A program made the translations under genes and the position numbers. This document shows positions 28,256 to 38,800 of a DNA stretch of 64,000 nucleotides, one piece after another. Position 1 is the first letter of the stretch, and every line of letters begins with the position of its first letter. The notes under the pieces are model-generated. The model did no database searches, was not told where the DNA came from, and worked only from the letters and a program-made list of their open reading frames with translations. The stretch is taken from positions 1 to 64,000 of the forward strand of contig QWIH01000005.1 of assembly GCA_021405315.1 (NCBI GenBank), written 5' to 3'. The DNA comes from Leptolyngbya sp. PLA1 (GTDB lineage Bacteria; Planctomycetota; Phycisphaerae; Phycisphaerales; UBA1924).

Positions 28256-31200
28256 ATGCCGAACTTCGGAAGAGTTGAGGCCTACGACGAGTTTGGCTCG
28301 AGCGGGCCCTACGCCGTGTGGCGCGCACGCCCTGCCGGGACCGAGGGCCCGGGCCCACTGGTCGTCAAGACCTGCCTCACCCAGGACATGCTCGCCGACG
28401 AGCAGGTGGTGGAGAAGCGGGCCGCCCGGTTCCTGGCCGCCGCAGAGTTCCAACGCGGCCTCTCGGGTGAGGGCTGGGCGCCGATCAGCGACGTTGGTCG
28501 GCTGCCGACGCACGCGTACTACGTCACCGAGTGGTACCCGAGCACGCTGGAGCGGGTGATCGAGGCCCGGAGCATCGCGGGGCTCGCGGAGGAGGACCCG
28601 ATCTCCGGCGCCAAGGCGGTGGTCCGCCTGGTTTCCGGGATCACGGAGGGGCTGGAGAGAGTGCAGGCCGGTGCCGGCCGGGGCCACGGCAACCTCAAGG
28701 CGACGAACGTACTTCTGAAGCTCGGAGACGACGGCGACCTTTCAGGGGCAACCGTCGCGCTCGCCGATCCGGCGCCGCCGGAGTCCATCGGCTCGGATTC
28801 GGCCCGGGACGACGCGCGGGCGCTCGCGGGGCTTATTCACCGTCTTGTGACCGGGCGGCCCGCGCCCGGCGCCGGCGCGGTGCAGGTGGGCCCGGAGTGG
28901 TCCCGGCTCGGTTCTCCCGGCCCGGGCGAGGAGCTTCGCCGGGTGTGCGAGGCGCTACTGAACGTGCAGGCGGGGACCCCGCCGCCAACGCTCGCGCAGG
29001 TGCGCGATCAGCTCGAGGCGTGCCTTCGCGCGAAGATGGTGCGGAAGAAGAGCCCGGTGCCGCTCATCGCGTCCGTTGTGGGCGTGCTGCTGGTGGGCGG
29101 GGGTGTGGCGGCGTACCTGCTCATGGGCGATGATCAGCCCAAGCGCCGGCCCGGGGCCGACCCGCGGGAGCCGAGCCCCCAGGAGTGGCAGGCGAGCACG
29201 CAGAAGGTACTCCAGGACGCCGAGAGCACCATGCTCACCGTGCGGCCCTGCATGACCGACGACCAGCTCGCGCGATCGGACGAGCTCGGGCGCCGGCTCG
29301 CCAAGTCGGTGGAGGGACTGCCGGTGCTGGCGGCGGCGGCGTGGCCCCAGGGCGAGGGCGAGACAGTCCTTGCGGAACGGGCGGCGCTCGCGAAGCAGAT
29401 CGAGGAAGCAGAGGCAGAGGTCGGCGCGATCAAGGCCGCGGCGCAGGGTCTGAAAATCGAGGTCGGCGACTGCAGCGAAGAGGTGGACCCGAGGCGGCCC
29501 GATCGTCAACAGTGGCTGTCGGAACGAGAGAGCCGCCTGAAGGCGCAGATTGCGGCGATGACGACCGAGCTCGGCGCGGAGCTCGCCGCCGCTCCGGACG
29601 AGACGCTGCGAGGGTCTGTCACGAGCCTGACGGACCAGGCGACGGCGATGATCCAGAAGCTGGACGCGGTGCGGGCGCAGGAGTGGCCGACCGTTGCGGC
29701 GGGCGGGGACTCGGAGGCCATCAAGACCGCGCGTGAATCGCGGGCCCGCATCCGCTCGGACGTGCAGAGCCTGGCGACCGAAGTGGGGCAGGTGACGCAG
29801 GCGGCGGAGAAGATGCTGCGCGACAGCCGCGACCGCGTGAAGAGCTATCTCGACGCCCGTTCGCGCGACCGGGACAAGGTGTCCGCGTCGGACAGGCTGC
29901 GCGAGGCGTTCGCGGTGGCGATCTCCGCGGTCAAACGGACGGACCCGACGTGGACGGAAGCGAAAGCCAGGGCCGACGCTATCCAGGCCTGGATCGGCGC
30001 CGTGGACCGCGAACTCGCGGTCGAACTCCAGGTGGCGCTGCCGCCGGGCTCTCAGGTGCGACTGGACCCCGCGGGGCGCTACTTCAGCCAGGCTCGGGAG
30101 CGCGCGATCGAGGCGGCGGTGAGGCCGGTGGAGGATCGGGGCGGCATCCCCAACTCCGAGGCGGACCTCTCGCTCGCCACGAAGGAGAAGGCGGCGCTCG
30201 TCGCTCTTGCGGAAGAAATCAGGACGCTCCTCACCCAGGCCGGCCGCATCGAGCAACTCCTGTCGCGGGCCAGCGGCTACGACGAGCGCACGGACGGCGC
30301 GAGCGTCAAGGCTTTGCTGGAGGCCATCGAGGCCTCGCCCCGGCTGGGAGACATCGAGGCCGCGGTGGAGGTGGTGGTGGAGCGTGCCCGGCGGTTGCGC
30401 ACCGCGGACAGCGCCACGGGCGTGGCGCCCGCGGTCGCGGGTCTCAAGGACATCGGCGGGGATCCCGCTCGCGCCGCGGAGGCGATCACGTACTGGCGCA
30501 CCTTGAGGAAGGCGGACTACCCGGCGGACGCCTCGCAGATCGTCGAGGCCCCGGCCCTGGTGAACCAGCAGCTTCTTCCCGCACTTCGCGGCCTGGGTGA
30601 CAAGGCACGGGGCGAGGCGCTCGCGGGTGAAGTCATCGAGGCGCTGCGTGGTGCTTGGTTCACCTTCGTGCACGAGAAGGCCGGCGGGGATGCCGCAGCG
30701 GTCGATGCCGCGTTCAGGGCCTCGGAGTCCTATGGCCTCAGCGAGCAGGACCTGGACGCGCGCCTGGAGCCCTTCGCGAAGTTCAACAGGGAGCGGTGGA
30801 AGCTGCTGGCGAGCCTCGACAGCGTCGCCTCGGTCCCGGACCGCAACCAGCAGATCGCCAGGTTGCAGCAACTGGCCGCGGGGCTGCAGGGTGTGGCGCA
30901 GTCGTTGGGTGTGGCTGGCCGGGCCGACGTTCAGGACCTGTTCACGAACAAGCGCAAGCTGGCCCCGTATCTCGCGGGAAAGTTCTCGAACTTCGAGGAG
31001 GTTGGGCCCGCGACCCCCGGCGTGGCGGCGCGATGGAAGATGGAGGCCCAGGACGAGGACAACGGGCTGTGGGCGGAGTACAGCCTGGGCGGGCACCGTC
31101 TGCGGTTCCAGCGAGTGGGCGAGAGCGAGGAGCCCGCGAGCTTTGTCTGCACCAGCGAGGTGAGCGTCGGGCTGTTCCAAACCGTCATGCAGACCGCGGG

Positions 31201-32128
31201 GGCGTGGCAGGACGTGCGGGGCAAGCTCACCATGCTCCCCAAGAATGACCAGCGGAAGGGCCCGCGCGCCTGGGTCTGGGATGACGCGGGCCTGGCGATG
31301 GGCGTCAGCCAGCCGGCGAGCGGGGGGGACCTCAATGGCCGGGGCTGGTTCCGGGTGCTCCCCGGCGACATCAACGCGGCGAACGGGCCGCAGGTCGCGT
31401 TGTATCCGCAGGGGAGGGAGCCCGCGCCGCCAACGGCCGCGAGTCCCGTGAACTACGTATCGACCGATGGTGCGCTCTTCATGGCGGCGCTGATGGGGTG
31501 CCGGGTGCCCACCGCAGAGGAGTGGGCGCAGGCCGCGCGGCTCGGGGGCGGCACGGCGAACCGGCGTGACACGGTGTGGCAGGGGCAGCACGCGCACCTG
31601 CGCGCGCAGCTTGAGGCGGCTCCGGAGCGGGACCGGATGAGCCTTCAGAACAACTTGCCATGGCCCGGGGCGGACATCTTCGTGCCGCCGGACGCCGCCA
31701 CGACACCCGCCGCTGCGGACGGCGATCCGGCCATTTCGCAGTCGGACTCCGCGCTGTGGTTCCAGCCGGTGACGGAGGGCACGACGACGTTCGAGAACTT
31801 GGAAGGAAACGTGGCCGAGATCGTGCTGGCGAACGAAGCGGCGTACGCACGAGCGCCCGTGCCCCCGAAGGAAGGGTTGCTCGGGGCGATCAAGGCCGCG
31901 GTCAAGTCCGCCGACGTCCGCGTGGTGGGCGCGTCGGCGCTCTCGCCGGGCGCGGTCTCACCGACGACGCCCTACGGCGTGAAGAGCGTCAGCGCGTACT
32001 GGTCCGATGTCGGGTTTCGGCTCGCGTTCACGGCGAGCGCCGGCGGGGGCGGGGGCGGTCGACTCACGGAGAAGCTGCGCCGGATTCTGACGACGGATAC
32101 CCCCTATCTCACCCGCGCGGGCGGGTGA
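28256..32128 (+). CDS. Membrane pseudokinase - coiled-coil - FGE/SUMF1-like fusion
   Basis: This 1,290-residue protein has three parts. Residues of about 5-255 are a protein-kinase fold: VVK with the ATP lysine at Lys38, and a catalytic loop HGNLKATNVLL at 144-154 in which the HRD aspartate is Asn146; the DFG position reads ADPAPP. A TM helix spans about 268-288. A long periplasmic region rich in Ala/Glu/Arg (about 310-930) is probably coiled-coil. From about 955 an FGE-sulfatase (SUMF1-like, C-type-lectin fold) domain follows, with TSEVSVGLFQ, CRVPTAEEWAQAARLGGG, LEGNVAEIV and SDVGFRLAF; it lacks the catalytic cysteine pair. T6SS loci often encode a Thr kinase (PpkA); this could be its non-catalytic counterpart. 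Confidence 0.8.
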   Translation: MPNFGRVEAYDEFGSSGPYAVWRARPAGTEGPGPLVVKTCLTQDMLADEQVVEKRAARFLAAAEFQRGLSGEGWAPISDVGRLPTHAYYVTEWYPSTLERVIEARSIAGLAEEDPISGAKAVVRLVSGITEGLERVQAGAGRGHGNLKATNVLLKLGDDGDLSGATVALADPAPPESIGSDSARDDARALAGLIHRLVTGRPAPGAGAVQVGPEWSRLGSPGPGEELRRVCEALLNVQAGTPPPTLAQVRDQLEACLRAKMVRKKSPVPLIASVVGVLLVGGGVAAYLLMGDDQPKRRPGADPREPSPQEWQASTQKVLQDAESTMLTVRPCMTDDQLARSDELGRRLAKSVEGLPVLAAAAWPQGEGETVLAERAALAKQIEEAEAEVGAIKAAAQGLKIEVGDCSEEVDPRRPDRQQWLSERESRLKAQIAAMTTELGAELAAAPDETLRGSVTSLTDQATAMIQKLDAVRAQEWPTVAAGGDSEAIKTARESRARIRSDVQSLATEVGQVTQAAEKMLRDSRDRVKSYLDARSRDRDKVSASDRLREAFAVAISAVKRTDPTWTEAKARADAIQAWIGAVDRELAVELQVALPPGSQVRLDPAGRYFSQARERAIEAAVRPVEDRGGIPNSEADLSLATKEKAALVALAEEIRTLLTQAGRIEQLLSRASGYDERTDGASVKALLEAIEASPRLGDIEAAVEVVVERARRLRTADSATGVAPAVAGLKDIGGDPARAAEAITYWRTLRKADYPADASQIVEAPALVNQQLLPALRGLGDKARGEALAGEVIEALRGAWFTFVHEKAGGDAAAVDAAFRASESYGLSEQDLDARLEPFAKFNRERWKLLASLDSVASVPDRNQQIARLQQLAAGLQGVAQSLGVAGRADVQDLFTNKRKLAPYLAGKFSNFEEVGPATPGVAARWKMEAQDEDNGLWAEYSLGGHRLRFQRVGESEEPASFVCTSEVSVGLFQTVMQTAGAWQDVRGKLTMLPKNDQRKGPRAWVWDDAGLAMGVSQPASGGDLNGRGWFRVLPGDINAANGPQVALYPQGREPAPPTAASPVNYVSTDGALFMAALMGCRVPTAEEWAQAARLGGGTANRRDTVWQGQHAHLRAQLEAAPERDRMSLQNNLPWPGADIFVPPDAATTPAAADGDPAISQSDSALWFQPVTEGTTTFENLEGNVAEIVLANEAAYARAPVPPKEGLLGAIKAAVKSADVRVVGASALSPGAVSPTTPYGVKSVSAYWSDVGFRLAFTASAGGGGGGRLTEKLRRILTTDTPYLTRAGG

Positions 32129-32133
32129 CGGGG

Positions 32134-32385
32134 CTAGTGGTCGGAGTTGGACGGAGCGGACGCGGTGGAGGTGGCGGCGTTGTTGTTCCGAGCCGCAACG
32201 GCTCTTGTGGTCTGGGATTGCGACGCGAGCGCCGCGCCCAGGCTGTCGCTGGCGGCGATGTTCCCGCCCTCGCGGTGCCCGAACGTGAAGATGCCAAACC
32301 CCGAACCGCGGGAGCAGCCGGTCCCGGTGAGGCAGAGGAGCGCAAGGCCTGCTCCAAGGGTGAACGTACGGGCGCGATGTGTCAT
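32134..32385 (-). CDS. Small lipoprotein on the opposite strand within the T6SS locus
   Basis: The 83-residue product has a lipoprotein signal with LTGTGC (acylated Cys24) and a short Ser/Ala/Asn-rich mature part of about 60 residues with no predicted fold. ATG 32385 is well supported by GAGGAGG eight bases upstream on the minus strand. It ends six bases from the end of the pseudokinase gene and is the only minus-strand gene after 20.5 kb. I do not recognise its family. Confidence 0.65.
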   Translation of the reverse strand: MTHRARTFTLGAGLALLCLTGTGCSRGSGFGIFTFGHREGGNIAASDSLGAALASQSQTTRAVAARNNNAATSTASAPSNSDH

Positions 32386-32541
32386 CGGCGAGTCCTCCTC
32401 GTGAGGTGGACTCATCGACGGTCCGGGGAGGCATCCGGAGGAGCCTCTCCGAGGCGGGGCTCGAGCCGGGTGGGCGGCACCGCCGAGCGCGACTGTGCGG
32501 GGCGGTTGTCGGACGAATCCGCCGACGCGGTTCGGACGGTG

Positions 32542-32571
32542 TTGCTGGGGCGGGCGTCCGTCCGGTAAGAT
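32542..32571 (+). promoter_or_regulatory. Candidate promoter for the second T6SS transcription unit
   Basis: TTGCTG (32542-32547) and TAAGAT (32566-32571) are spaced by 18 bases, 72 bases before the TTG start at 32644. The intervening minus-strand gene makes a separate promoter for the tssKLM unit necessary. Both boxes are only moderate matches. Confidence 0.35.
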
Positions 32572-32643
32572 GGGTACTCTGTACCGCAAGGCGTCCCGTC
32601 GGGGGCGGGGTTGTGGCGTGGGCATTGCGTGGGAGGAGGCGGG

Positions 32644-33606
32644 TTGATCGAGCCAACGAGCGAGACGGGCCGCAAAGCGATGACGCTGGCCAACCGGCTG
32701 CGCGTGCTCTACGCGGAGCTATCCGACCAGACGGGGGACATGAGGGGCGAGCAACTTCGGGACGAGGTACAGCGGGCGCTTTCCTCGCTGCAACCCGCCG
32801 CGCGGGAGCCCTTCCTGCAGGAACTCGTGCGCCAGTTCCCGCTGTGGTCTGCGAACGACCGTGACCAGGTGCCGGTGGCAACGCGGGCGGCGCCAGCACC
32901 GGCGCAGGTGGCGACAGAGCCCAAGGACCCCAAGTCACTCGCCGAAAAACTGATCGAGGTTACCAAGGGCCTTGGAGAGGCGGAGAAGCAGCAGATCGCG
33001 GCCAGACTCAGCGTCGCGGGGCTTCTGGCACGGCCCACGGCGGCCGCCGCTGCTCCCGCGCCCGCCGGGCCGAGCGGGACGGTGAGCGCGTCGGGAGCGG
33101 CGGATCTCCGGAAGCAGCTCGGGATGCCGGCGGACGCGCCCATCGACGCCGCCCGCGCGGTGGAGCTGGCGGCGGTCCTCGCGGAGTTCGTGCTCAAGCT
33201 CGAGCCCTACGCGTGCATGTTCTGGAAGGACATCGCCCCGGACGCGAAGAACCAGGTCTATCAGACCCTGAACAGGGACCTGGGCAAGTTCATGGCGGGC
33301 GACGAGAAGGTCAATCGGGAGGCGGTGGCCAAGGGGGTGTTCAATCTTCGCAGCCTGGTGTCCCTGCTCCTCAAGGGCGTGTCCGACGCGGGCAAGCAGT
33401 TCTCCCGCGACCACATCTCCCGCTTCTCGGTCGACGAGATCTCCAAGGCTGCGGGCCCGGGCACGCTGATGACAAGCAAGGACGTGCTCTGCTGGAAGCA
33501 GTACGTCAGGCAGATGGAAGGAGTGGATGCGGCGTCGTTGGAGAAGAGGCTCAAGTCCGTCATCGCCAAGGACGTCGATGCGGGTCTGAGTCAGGTCATC
33601 AAGTGA
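32644..33606 (+). CDS. Uncharacterised T6SS-associated protein upstream of tssK
   Basis: The 320-residue protein is not one I recognise. The N-terminal 70 residues are helical (TLANRLRVLYAELSDQ). An Ala/Pro-rich linker follows at about 80-165, then a helical C-terminal domain with LEPYACMFWKDIAPDAKN and ISRFSVDEISKAAGPG. It has no signal peptide or TM helix. TTG 32644 is chosen because AGGAGG lies at 32633-32638, correctly spaced; an ATG at 32680 has no ribosome-binding site. It lies 82 bases before tssK. The domain layout could fit a cytosolic baseplate or regulator component, but that is position-based inference. Confidence 0.68.
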   Translation: MIEPTSETGRKAMTLANRLRVLYAELSDQTGDMRGEQLRDEVQRALSSLQPAAREPFLQELVRQFPLWSANDRDQVPVATRAAPAPAQVATEPKDPKSLAEKLIEVTKGLGEAEKQQIAARLSVAGLLARPTAAAAAPAPAGPSGTVSASGAADLRKQLGMPADAPIDAARAVELAAVLAEFVLKLEPYACMFWKDIAPDAKNQVYQTLNRDLGKFMAGDEKVNREAVAKGVFNLRSLVSLLLKGVSDAGKQFSRDHISRFSVDEISKAAGPGTLMTSKDVLCWKQYVRQMEGVDAASLEKRLKSVIAKDVDAGLSQVIK

Positions 33607-33688
33607 GCCAGGCCTGAACGACGCCTGGTTCGCACCCGAGTCATACCCGTCGAACCGCCCGCGCGGCGACGACTAGAAGGACTTTGCC

Positions 33689-35110
33689 ATGTCAAGCATC
33701 GGACATGTTCACTGGCACGAAGGGCTCTTCCTTCAGCCCCACCACCTGCAGACCATGCACAGGGACCTCCTGGAGGGGTCGTGGCGAGAGCGAAGACTGT
33801 CGTGGGCGTTCCCGTACGGCGTGATCGAGCTCCGCATCTCCACCGACGCGCTGGAGAACATGCTCATCCGCGTCGATCGCCTCCGCGCCGTCATGCCCAG
33901 CGGGCTGGAGATCGATGTTCCGGGCAACGCCGACCTGCCCGCGTTGGACATCAAGCGGGTGTTCCAGGCGTCGTCGGGGTCGTTCCTCGTCGGCCTGGCC
34001 GTGCCGGTGTGGCAGTCCACGCGGGCGAACACGGTTGATTCAGGTGGCGGCGGCCTTGGGGCTCCCGGGGGGGCCGCGCGGCGGGCCCTGCAGGATGAGG
34101 CCAAGGTCAAGCGGCTGTACCGGGTCGCGGAGATTCAGAGGCCGGACGAGAACACGGGCGAGAACTCCCAGGCCATGATGGTCCGTCGTCTCAACGCCAG
34201 ACTGGTGGTGGAGGGCGAGGACCTCAGCGATCTCGAAGTTCTGCCCCTGATGCGGATCATGCACTCGGCTGAGGAGCAGACGCTCCCGAGGCCCGATCCG
34301 TCGTTCATTCCGCCGTGCATGGTGCTGGGGGGCAACCCGACGCTTCGGAACATCGTCAGGGATCTGGCCAACGCCGTCGACGCCAGCCGCAAGGAACTGG
34401 TGAATCAGATGACCCGCGGCGGGTGGGTGCCCGAGAACATCAAGGGCCCGCAGTTGCTGATGGTGATGAGGCTTCGGACGCTGAACCGGTTCGCGGCGAC
34501 GCTCGCGCCGCTGGTGAGCGGCGGGGTGGGCGTCGCTGGAACGATGAGCCCCTTCGACGCGTACCTGGCGCTGCGAGAGCTGCAAGCGGAGCTCGCGGCC
34601 CTCACCCCCGACCGGGATCCCTTCGAGGGGCCGAAGTACGACCACGACAACCCGGGCGCCGTGTTCATGGAGATGGACAAGCGCATCCGGCCCCTGCTCA
34701 GGGGCGACGTGCAGAAGCGGTTCCTGTCGATCCCCTTCACCAAGGACGGAGCGGCGATCTCGTGTGCGCTCACCGAGGAGCACCTCACGCAGCCCAACGC
34801 GTACTTCCTGGGCATCAAGACCAAGACGGACGCTGCGGTGCTCGCGAAGCTCGTCGAGGACCAGGACAAGTTCAAGCTCATGCCCAAGAGCATGGTGAAG
34901 CTGAACATCTACGGCATGAAGCTGGTCGAGGACCGGCACCCGCCCCTGGAGCTGCCCAGCGCGAACGATCTGCACTACTTCCGTGTGGAGATGGCGCAGA
35001 GCCAGAAGATGTGGGAGCGGGCGGCGGGCGAGAAGGCGCTGGCGATCCGTTGGCCCGAGCTTGAGCCCCTGGACTACCAGGACCTGAGTCTCTACATGAC
35101 CGTGCCCTGA
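33689..35110 (+). CDS. tssK: T6SS baseplate protein TssK
   Basis: TssK is the trimeric baseplate subunit that links the phage-like baseplate to the TssL-TssM membrane complex. The 473-residue protein begins with the family hallmark HWHEGLFLQPHHLQ at 8-21 and continues with typical blocks such as WAFPYGVIEL, LRNIVRDLANAVDASRKEL and LPSANDLHYFRVE near the C-terminus. The length is typical (about 445-475). AAGGA precedes the ATG. First of the contiguous tssK-tssL-tssM block. Confidence 0.95.
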   Translation: MSSIGHVHWHEGLFLQPHHLQTMHRDLLEGSWRERRLSWAFPYGVIELRISTDALENMLIRVDRLRAVMPSGLEIDVPGNADLPALDIKRVFQASSGSFLVGLAVPVWQSTRANTVDSGGGGLGAPGGAARRALQDEAKVKRLYRVAEIQRPDENTGENSQAMMVRRLNARLVVEGEDLSDLEVLPLMRIMHSAEEQTLPRPDPSFIPPCMVLGGNPTLRNIVRDLANAVDASRKELVNQMTRGGWVPENIKGPQLLMVMRLRTLNRFAATLAPLVSGGVGVAGTMSPFDAYLALRELQAELAALTPDRDPFEGPKYDHDNPGAVFMEMDKRIRPLLRGDVQKRFLSIPFTKDGAAISCALTEEHLTQPNAYFLGIKTKTDAAVLAKLVEDQDKFKLMPKSMVKLNIYGMKLVEDRHPPLELPSANDLHYFRVEMAQSQKMWERAAGEKALAIRWPELEPLDYQDLSLYMTVP

Positions 35111-35146
35111 CGCCAACCAGGCCCGGAAGCCGGGCGGGAGAAACGA

Positions 35147-35830
35147 ATGACCCTTGTCGAAATCTGCGAGCCGGTGTTCCAGTACGTCTGCCGCCTGAAC
35201 CGGGTGGGCCGCAAGGGCGGTCGCGTGGACTACGGGACGGTGCGGGCCGAGCTGAAGGCGATCTTCGCGGACATGAAGTCGAGGGCGGACGCGGCGGGGC
35301 CGCTCTCGGGTGCATACGCCGAGGTGGAGCAGGTGCTGGTCTTCTTCGCGGACTCGATGATCCTCAACAGCAAGCTGCCCCCGGGGTGGAAGCCCCTGAG
35401 TCATGAGCGGGGCGAACTGGGCTTTGAGGAGAAGTTCTGGGATCTGCTGGAGGAAACACTGAAGGATCCTTCCGACAGCGCGACCCAGAGGCTGGGGGTG
35501 TTCTACGTGTGCATCGGGCTCGGCTTCACAGGGCTGTACACGGGGCAGCCGGACTACATCCGCCGGAAGATGCTGGAAATTTCCGCGAGGCTGCGCGGGA
35601 TGATCGACGCGGACCAGGCCGGGCGCATGTGCCCCGACGCGTACGAGAACGTCGACACCCGCAACCTCACGCAGCCCCCGAACCGGAGCATCGTGGGGAT
35701 GCTGATCGTGCTGGTGGTGATGGTGGGCGTGCTGCTGGTGTCGTACGTGAAGCTCTTCCAGGACTCGAGCAGGCGTCTGACGACCTCGCTCGAGCAGGTG
35801 CAGAAGGCCGGGGAGCGCACGGGCGGGTGA
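35147..35830 (+). CDS. tssL: T6SS membrane-complex protein TssL (DotU/IcmH-like)
   Basis: The 227-residue protein has a cytosolic helical domain with the DotU-type pattern FFADSMILNSKLPPGWKPLS and EEKFWDLLEETLKDP, then a single C-terminal TM helix at about 183-201 (MLIVLVVMVGVLLVSYV). TssL anchors the baseplate to TssM at the inner membrane. No C-terminal peptidoglycan-binding (OmpA) extension is present. It starts 36 bases after tssK, and a GCCCGG/CCGGGC hairpin (35121-35135) lies just before its ribosome-binding site. Confidence 0.92.
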   Translation: MTLVEICEPVFQYVCRLNRVGRKGGRVDYGTVRAELKAIFADMKSRADAAGPLSGAYAEVEQVLVFFADSMILNSKLPPGWKPLSHERGELGFEEKFWDLLEETLKDPSDSATQRLGVFYVCIGLGFTGLYTGQPDYIRRKMLEISARLRGMIDADQAGRMCPDAYENVDTRNLTQPPNRSIVGMLIVLVVMVGVLLVSYVKLFQDSSRRLTTSLEQVQKAGERTGG

Positions 35831-35885
35831 TCGGGCGGACGCAGAGGTAGACCGAGCGGGTGTCGGACAGAGAAGGAGTGTTCGG

Positions 35886-38800
35886 ATGCTGGGCAGCTTT
35901 GCCAACCTCCCAAGGCCGGTGCAGGCCGTGGTGATGCTCGCGTCGGGCGCGAGCCTGACGTCGTTCGTGCTCGCCGCGGTTCCCGGGCCGTACCAGAGCT
36001 TCTTCCTCTACGTCACGATCGGCATCGTGGCGGTGGTGGTGCTGCTGGCGCTCTTCAAGCTCGTGCTGATGCTCCGCGACAAGGCCAAGAGCGGCCCGTT
36101 CGCGAGCATGCTGAGCAAGGGCGCCCGCGGAGCCGCGGACCCCGCCCTCAAGGCCCGCATGGACGATCTGCGGCGGAAGTTCGAGGAGGGCGTGACGACG
36201 TTCAAGCAGGCCGGCAAGGACCTGTACAGCCTCCCCTGGTACCTGCTGGTGGGCCCGCCCGGCTCCGGCAAGACCGAGGCGCTGCGTCACTCGAACGTAG
36301 GCTTTCCCCCGGGGCTGCAGGACCCGCTGCAGGGCTCCGGCGGCACGCTCAACATGCACTGGTGGTTTACGAACCACGCCGTCGTCATCGACACCGCCGG
36401 GCGGATGTTCATGGAGGGCGCCGACGAGGGGGGCGGATCGGAGTGGCGCGAGTTCCTGAAGCTGCTGAAGAGCGCGAGGCCCAACTGCCCGGTGAACGGG
36501 CTTCTGCTGGTCATCTCCAGCGAGAGCCTGCTGAAGGACGGCGCGGAGAAGATCGAGCAGACCGCGGGGGCCATCGCCCGTCAGCTTGACGTGGTGCAGC
36601 GGACGCTGGACGTGCGCTTCCCCGTGACCGTGGTCGTGACCAAGTGCGACAAGATCGTGGGGTTCAGGGAGTTCTTCGAGCACATCGGCGACCCCAACCT
36701 TCAGCATCAGATCCTCGGATGGAGCAACCCCTCGCCTCTCGACGAGGCCTTCAAGCCCGACCAGGTCGACAAGCACCTGGAGTCCGTGCGTCAGAAGCTG
36801 ATGAAGCGCCGCATGGGCCTGATCCAGAATCCCGTGCACACCACGGATGCGAACGCGCGCCGCACGGACCAGATCGACGAGATGTTCGAGCTGCCCGACA
36901 ACCTGGTGCGGATCGCCCCGCGCCTGCGCCGCTACCTCGAGATGATCTTTGTCGCGGGAGAATGGAGCCCCAAGCCGCTGTTCCTGCGGGGCATCTACTT
37001 CACGAGTTCGATGCGGGAGGGGCAGGCACTGGACGTTTCCCTCGCGCAGGCGCTGGGCGTGGACGTGGAGTCCATCCCGGGCAGCCGCGACTGGGACCGC
37101 GAGAAGTCGTACTTCCTTCGAGACCTCTTCATGTCGAAGGTGTTCAAGGAGAAGGGCCTTGTCACCCGCGCGACCAACGTCAGCAAGGCGCTGGCGAAGC
37201 AGCGGACGATGCTCGTGGGCGGCGCGATCGCGACGGCGGTGGTGCTGGGGGGGCTCACGGTTCTGGGGTATTTCCAGTTCAACGCGTCCCTGGGCCCCCC
37301 GAGCAAGACATGGGCCGCGGTGCGCGGCGCCATGGTGGGCGACCCGGAACGCGATGTCACCCCCCTTGACCCGAAGGAGACGAGCCTGATCGGTCGTTCC
37401 TCGGAGGCGGGCGGCACGGGCTGGGTCTACCAGGGCCGCAAGGACTTCACGAACCTTGACGTGCTCGGCTCGGACATCGTGAATCCGGTGGAGTTGATCG
37501 TCGAGACCGGCTCGTACAAGGCGATCGATCCGCCGTTGATCGCGCGGCCCGCGGCACCGATGCTGGGCTTCCGCAACTCGTTCCTGGATTCGCAGGAAGC
37601 GGCGCACCGCCGGGTCATCGAGCAGACCACCGTGAGCCCGCTGCTGGAGGCCGCCCGCAGCCGATTGGAGCAGGAGAAGGACTGGGGGCCGGATGCGGTG
37701 GCGGCGCTCGCCCAACTCATCCGCGTGCAGACGTATTCCTACAAGTCCAAGCCCGCGTTCGATGAGGGGCCGAGCCTCGCCGAGCTCAAGGATGCGGCCA
37801 AGGAAGCCCGACTCCCCGCCGAGCGGGGCGACATTCCTGCGATCGACGTGGATGCGCTCTTCCGGTACGTGCTGGGCCCGGCGGCGGACGAGGCCAAGGG
37901 CTACGCCGGCGACCGCAGCAAGATCCGCGAGGCCGTGAAGCGTGCGTACCCCAACGGGCTCGGGGCGATCGAGATGTCGTCATTGCTTGGCGGCAAGGAC
38001 GAGACGAACCGTCGTGCAAACGAGCGGGCCGCGGCCAACCTCGCCGAGCGGATGAGGACCGGGGGATCACCCACCGGTGACATGGGCGCCCTGCTCATGC
38101 TCCAGAGCGGTCTCGCGGAGTTTGCGGCCGCGGAGGCGCAGCTCCGCGCACACCCGATGCTGCGGGCGGGCGCGAGCGGGGCTTCGAGCCTGCCCCGCAC
38201 CGTCGAGCAGTACGACACGTTCGCCAAGGATGCGAGCGCGCAGTTCAAACGTCTCGCCGACGCCAAAGCCAAGATCGATCAGGCCGTCACTCGCCTCGGC
38301 TCAAAGGCCGACAACCCGCTGGACGCGCTGACGGCCGCGGGCGAGCAGTGGGAGCGCGAGGCCGGTTCGTTCTTCGATCAGCTCATCCAGCAGTTGCCCA
38401 AGGGACTCGACACCGGCCTTGAGGGCAAGGCGGCGGAGCTCGCGGAGAAGGCGTTCAACGAGCGCACGCCGGAGGAGCTCAGGTCGCTCCTCACCAAGCT
38501 GGTCGAGCACCGCAAGACCGTCGTAGCGGCGGTGAAGACCTCGCTCGAGACCGTGCGGGCGGACATGCAGCGATCGGCGCCTCTCGCGGTGCCGGGGCGC
38601 ACCGCGGCCCAGGTCGACGCCCGCGCCTACGCCGCCCGCTACGCGCTCTACGAGCTGGGCGCGGCGGAACTGGCGGCGGCGGCGCAGCCCGTGGGAGAGG
38701 TGAAGTCTGTCACGGCAAAGATCGATCAGATCGACGCCGGCCCGAGGCGGGTGGGTGAGCAGGCGCAGGCCTGGCTCTCGTGGACGCCCTCACAGGGCGG

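Noticed and set aside
30000..32050. Formylglycine-generating (sulfatase-activating) activity of the FGE-like domains
   Set aside because: Neither domain has the pair of active-site cysteines near the C-terminal RxxxGFR region (VGASALS and VGGSALS instead), so a binding or structural role is more likely.
33608..33628. CCAGGC/GCCTGG hairpin before tssK as a terminator
   Set aside because: Only 6-7 bp with a nine-base loop and no T-tract, in a run of same-strand T6SS genes.
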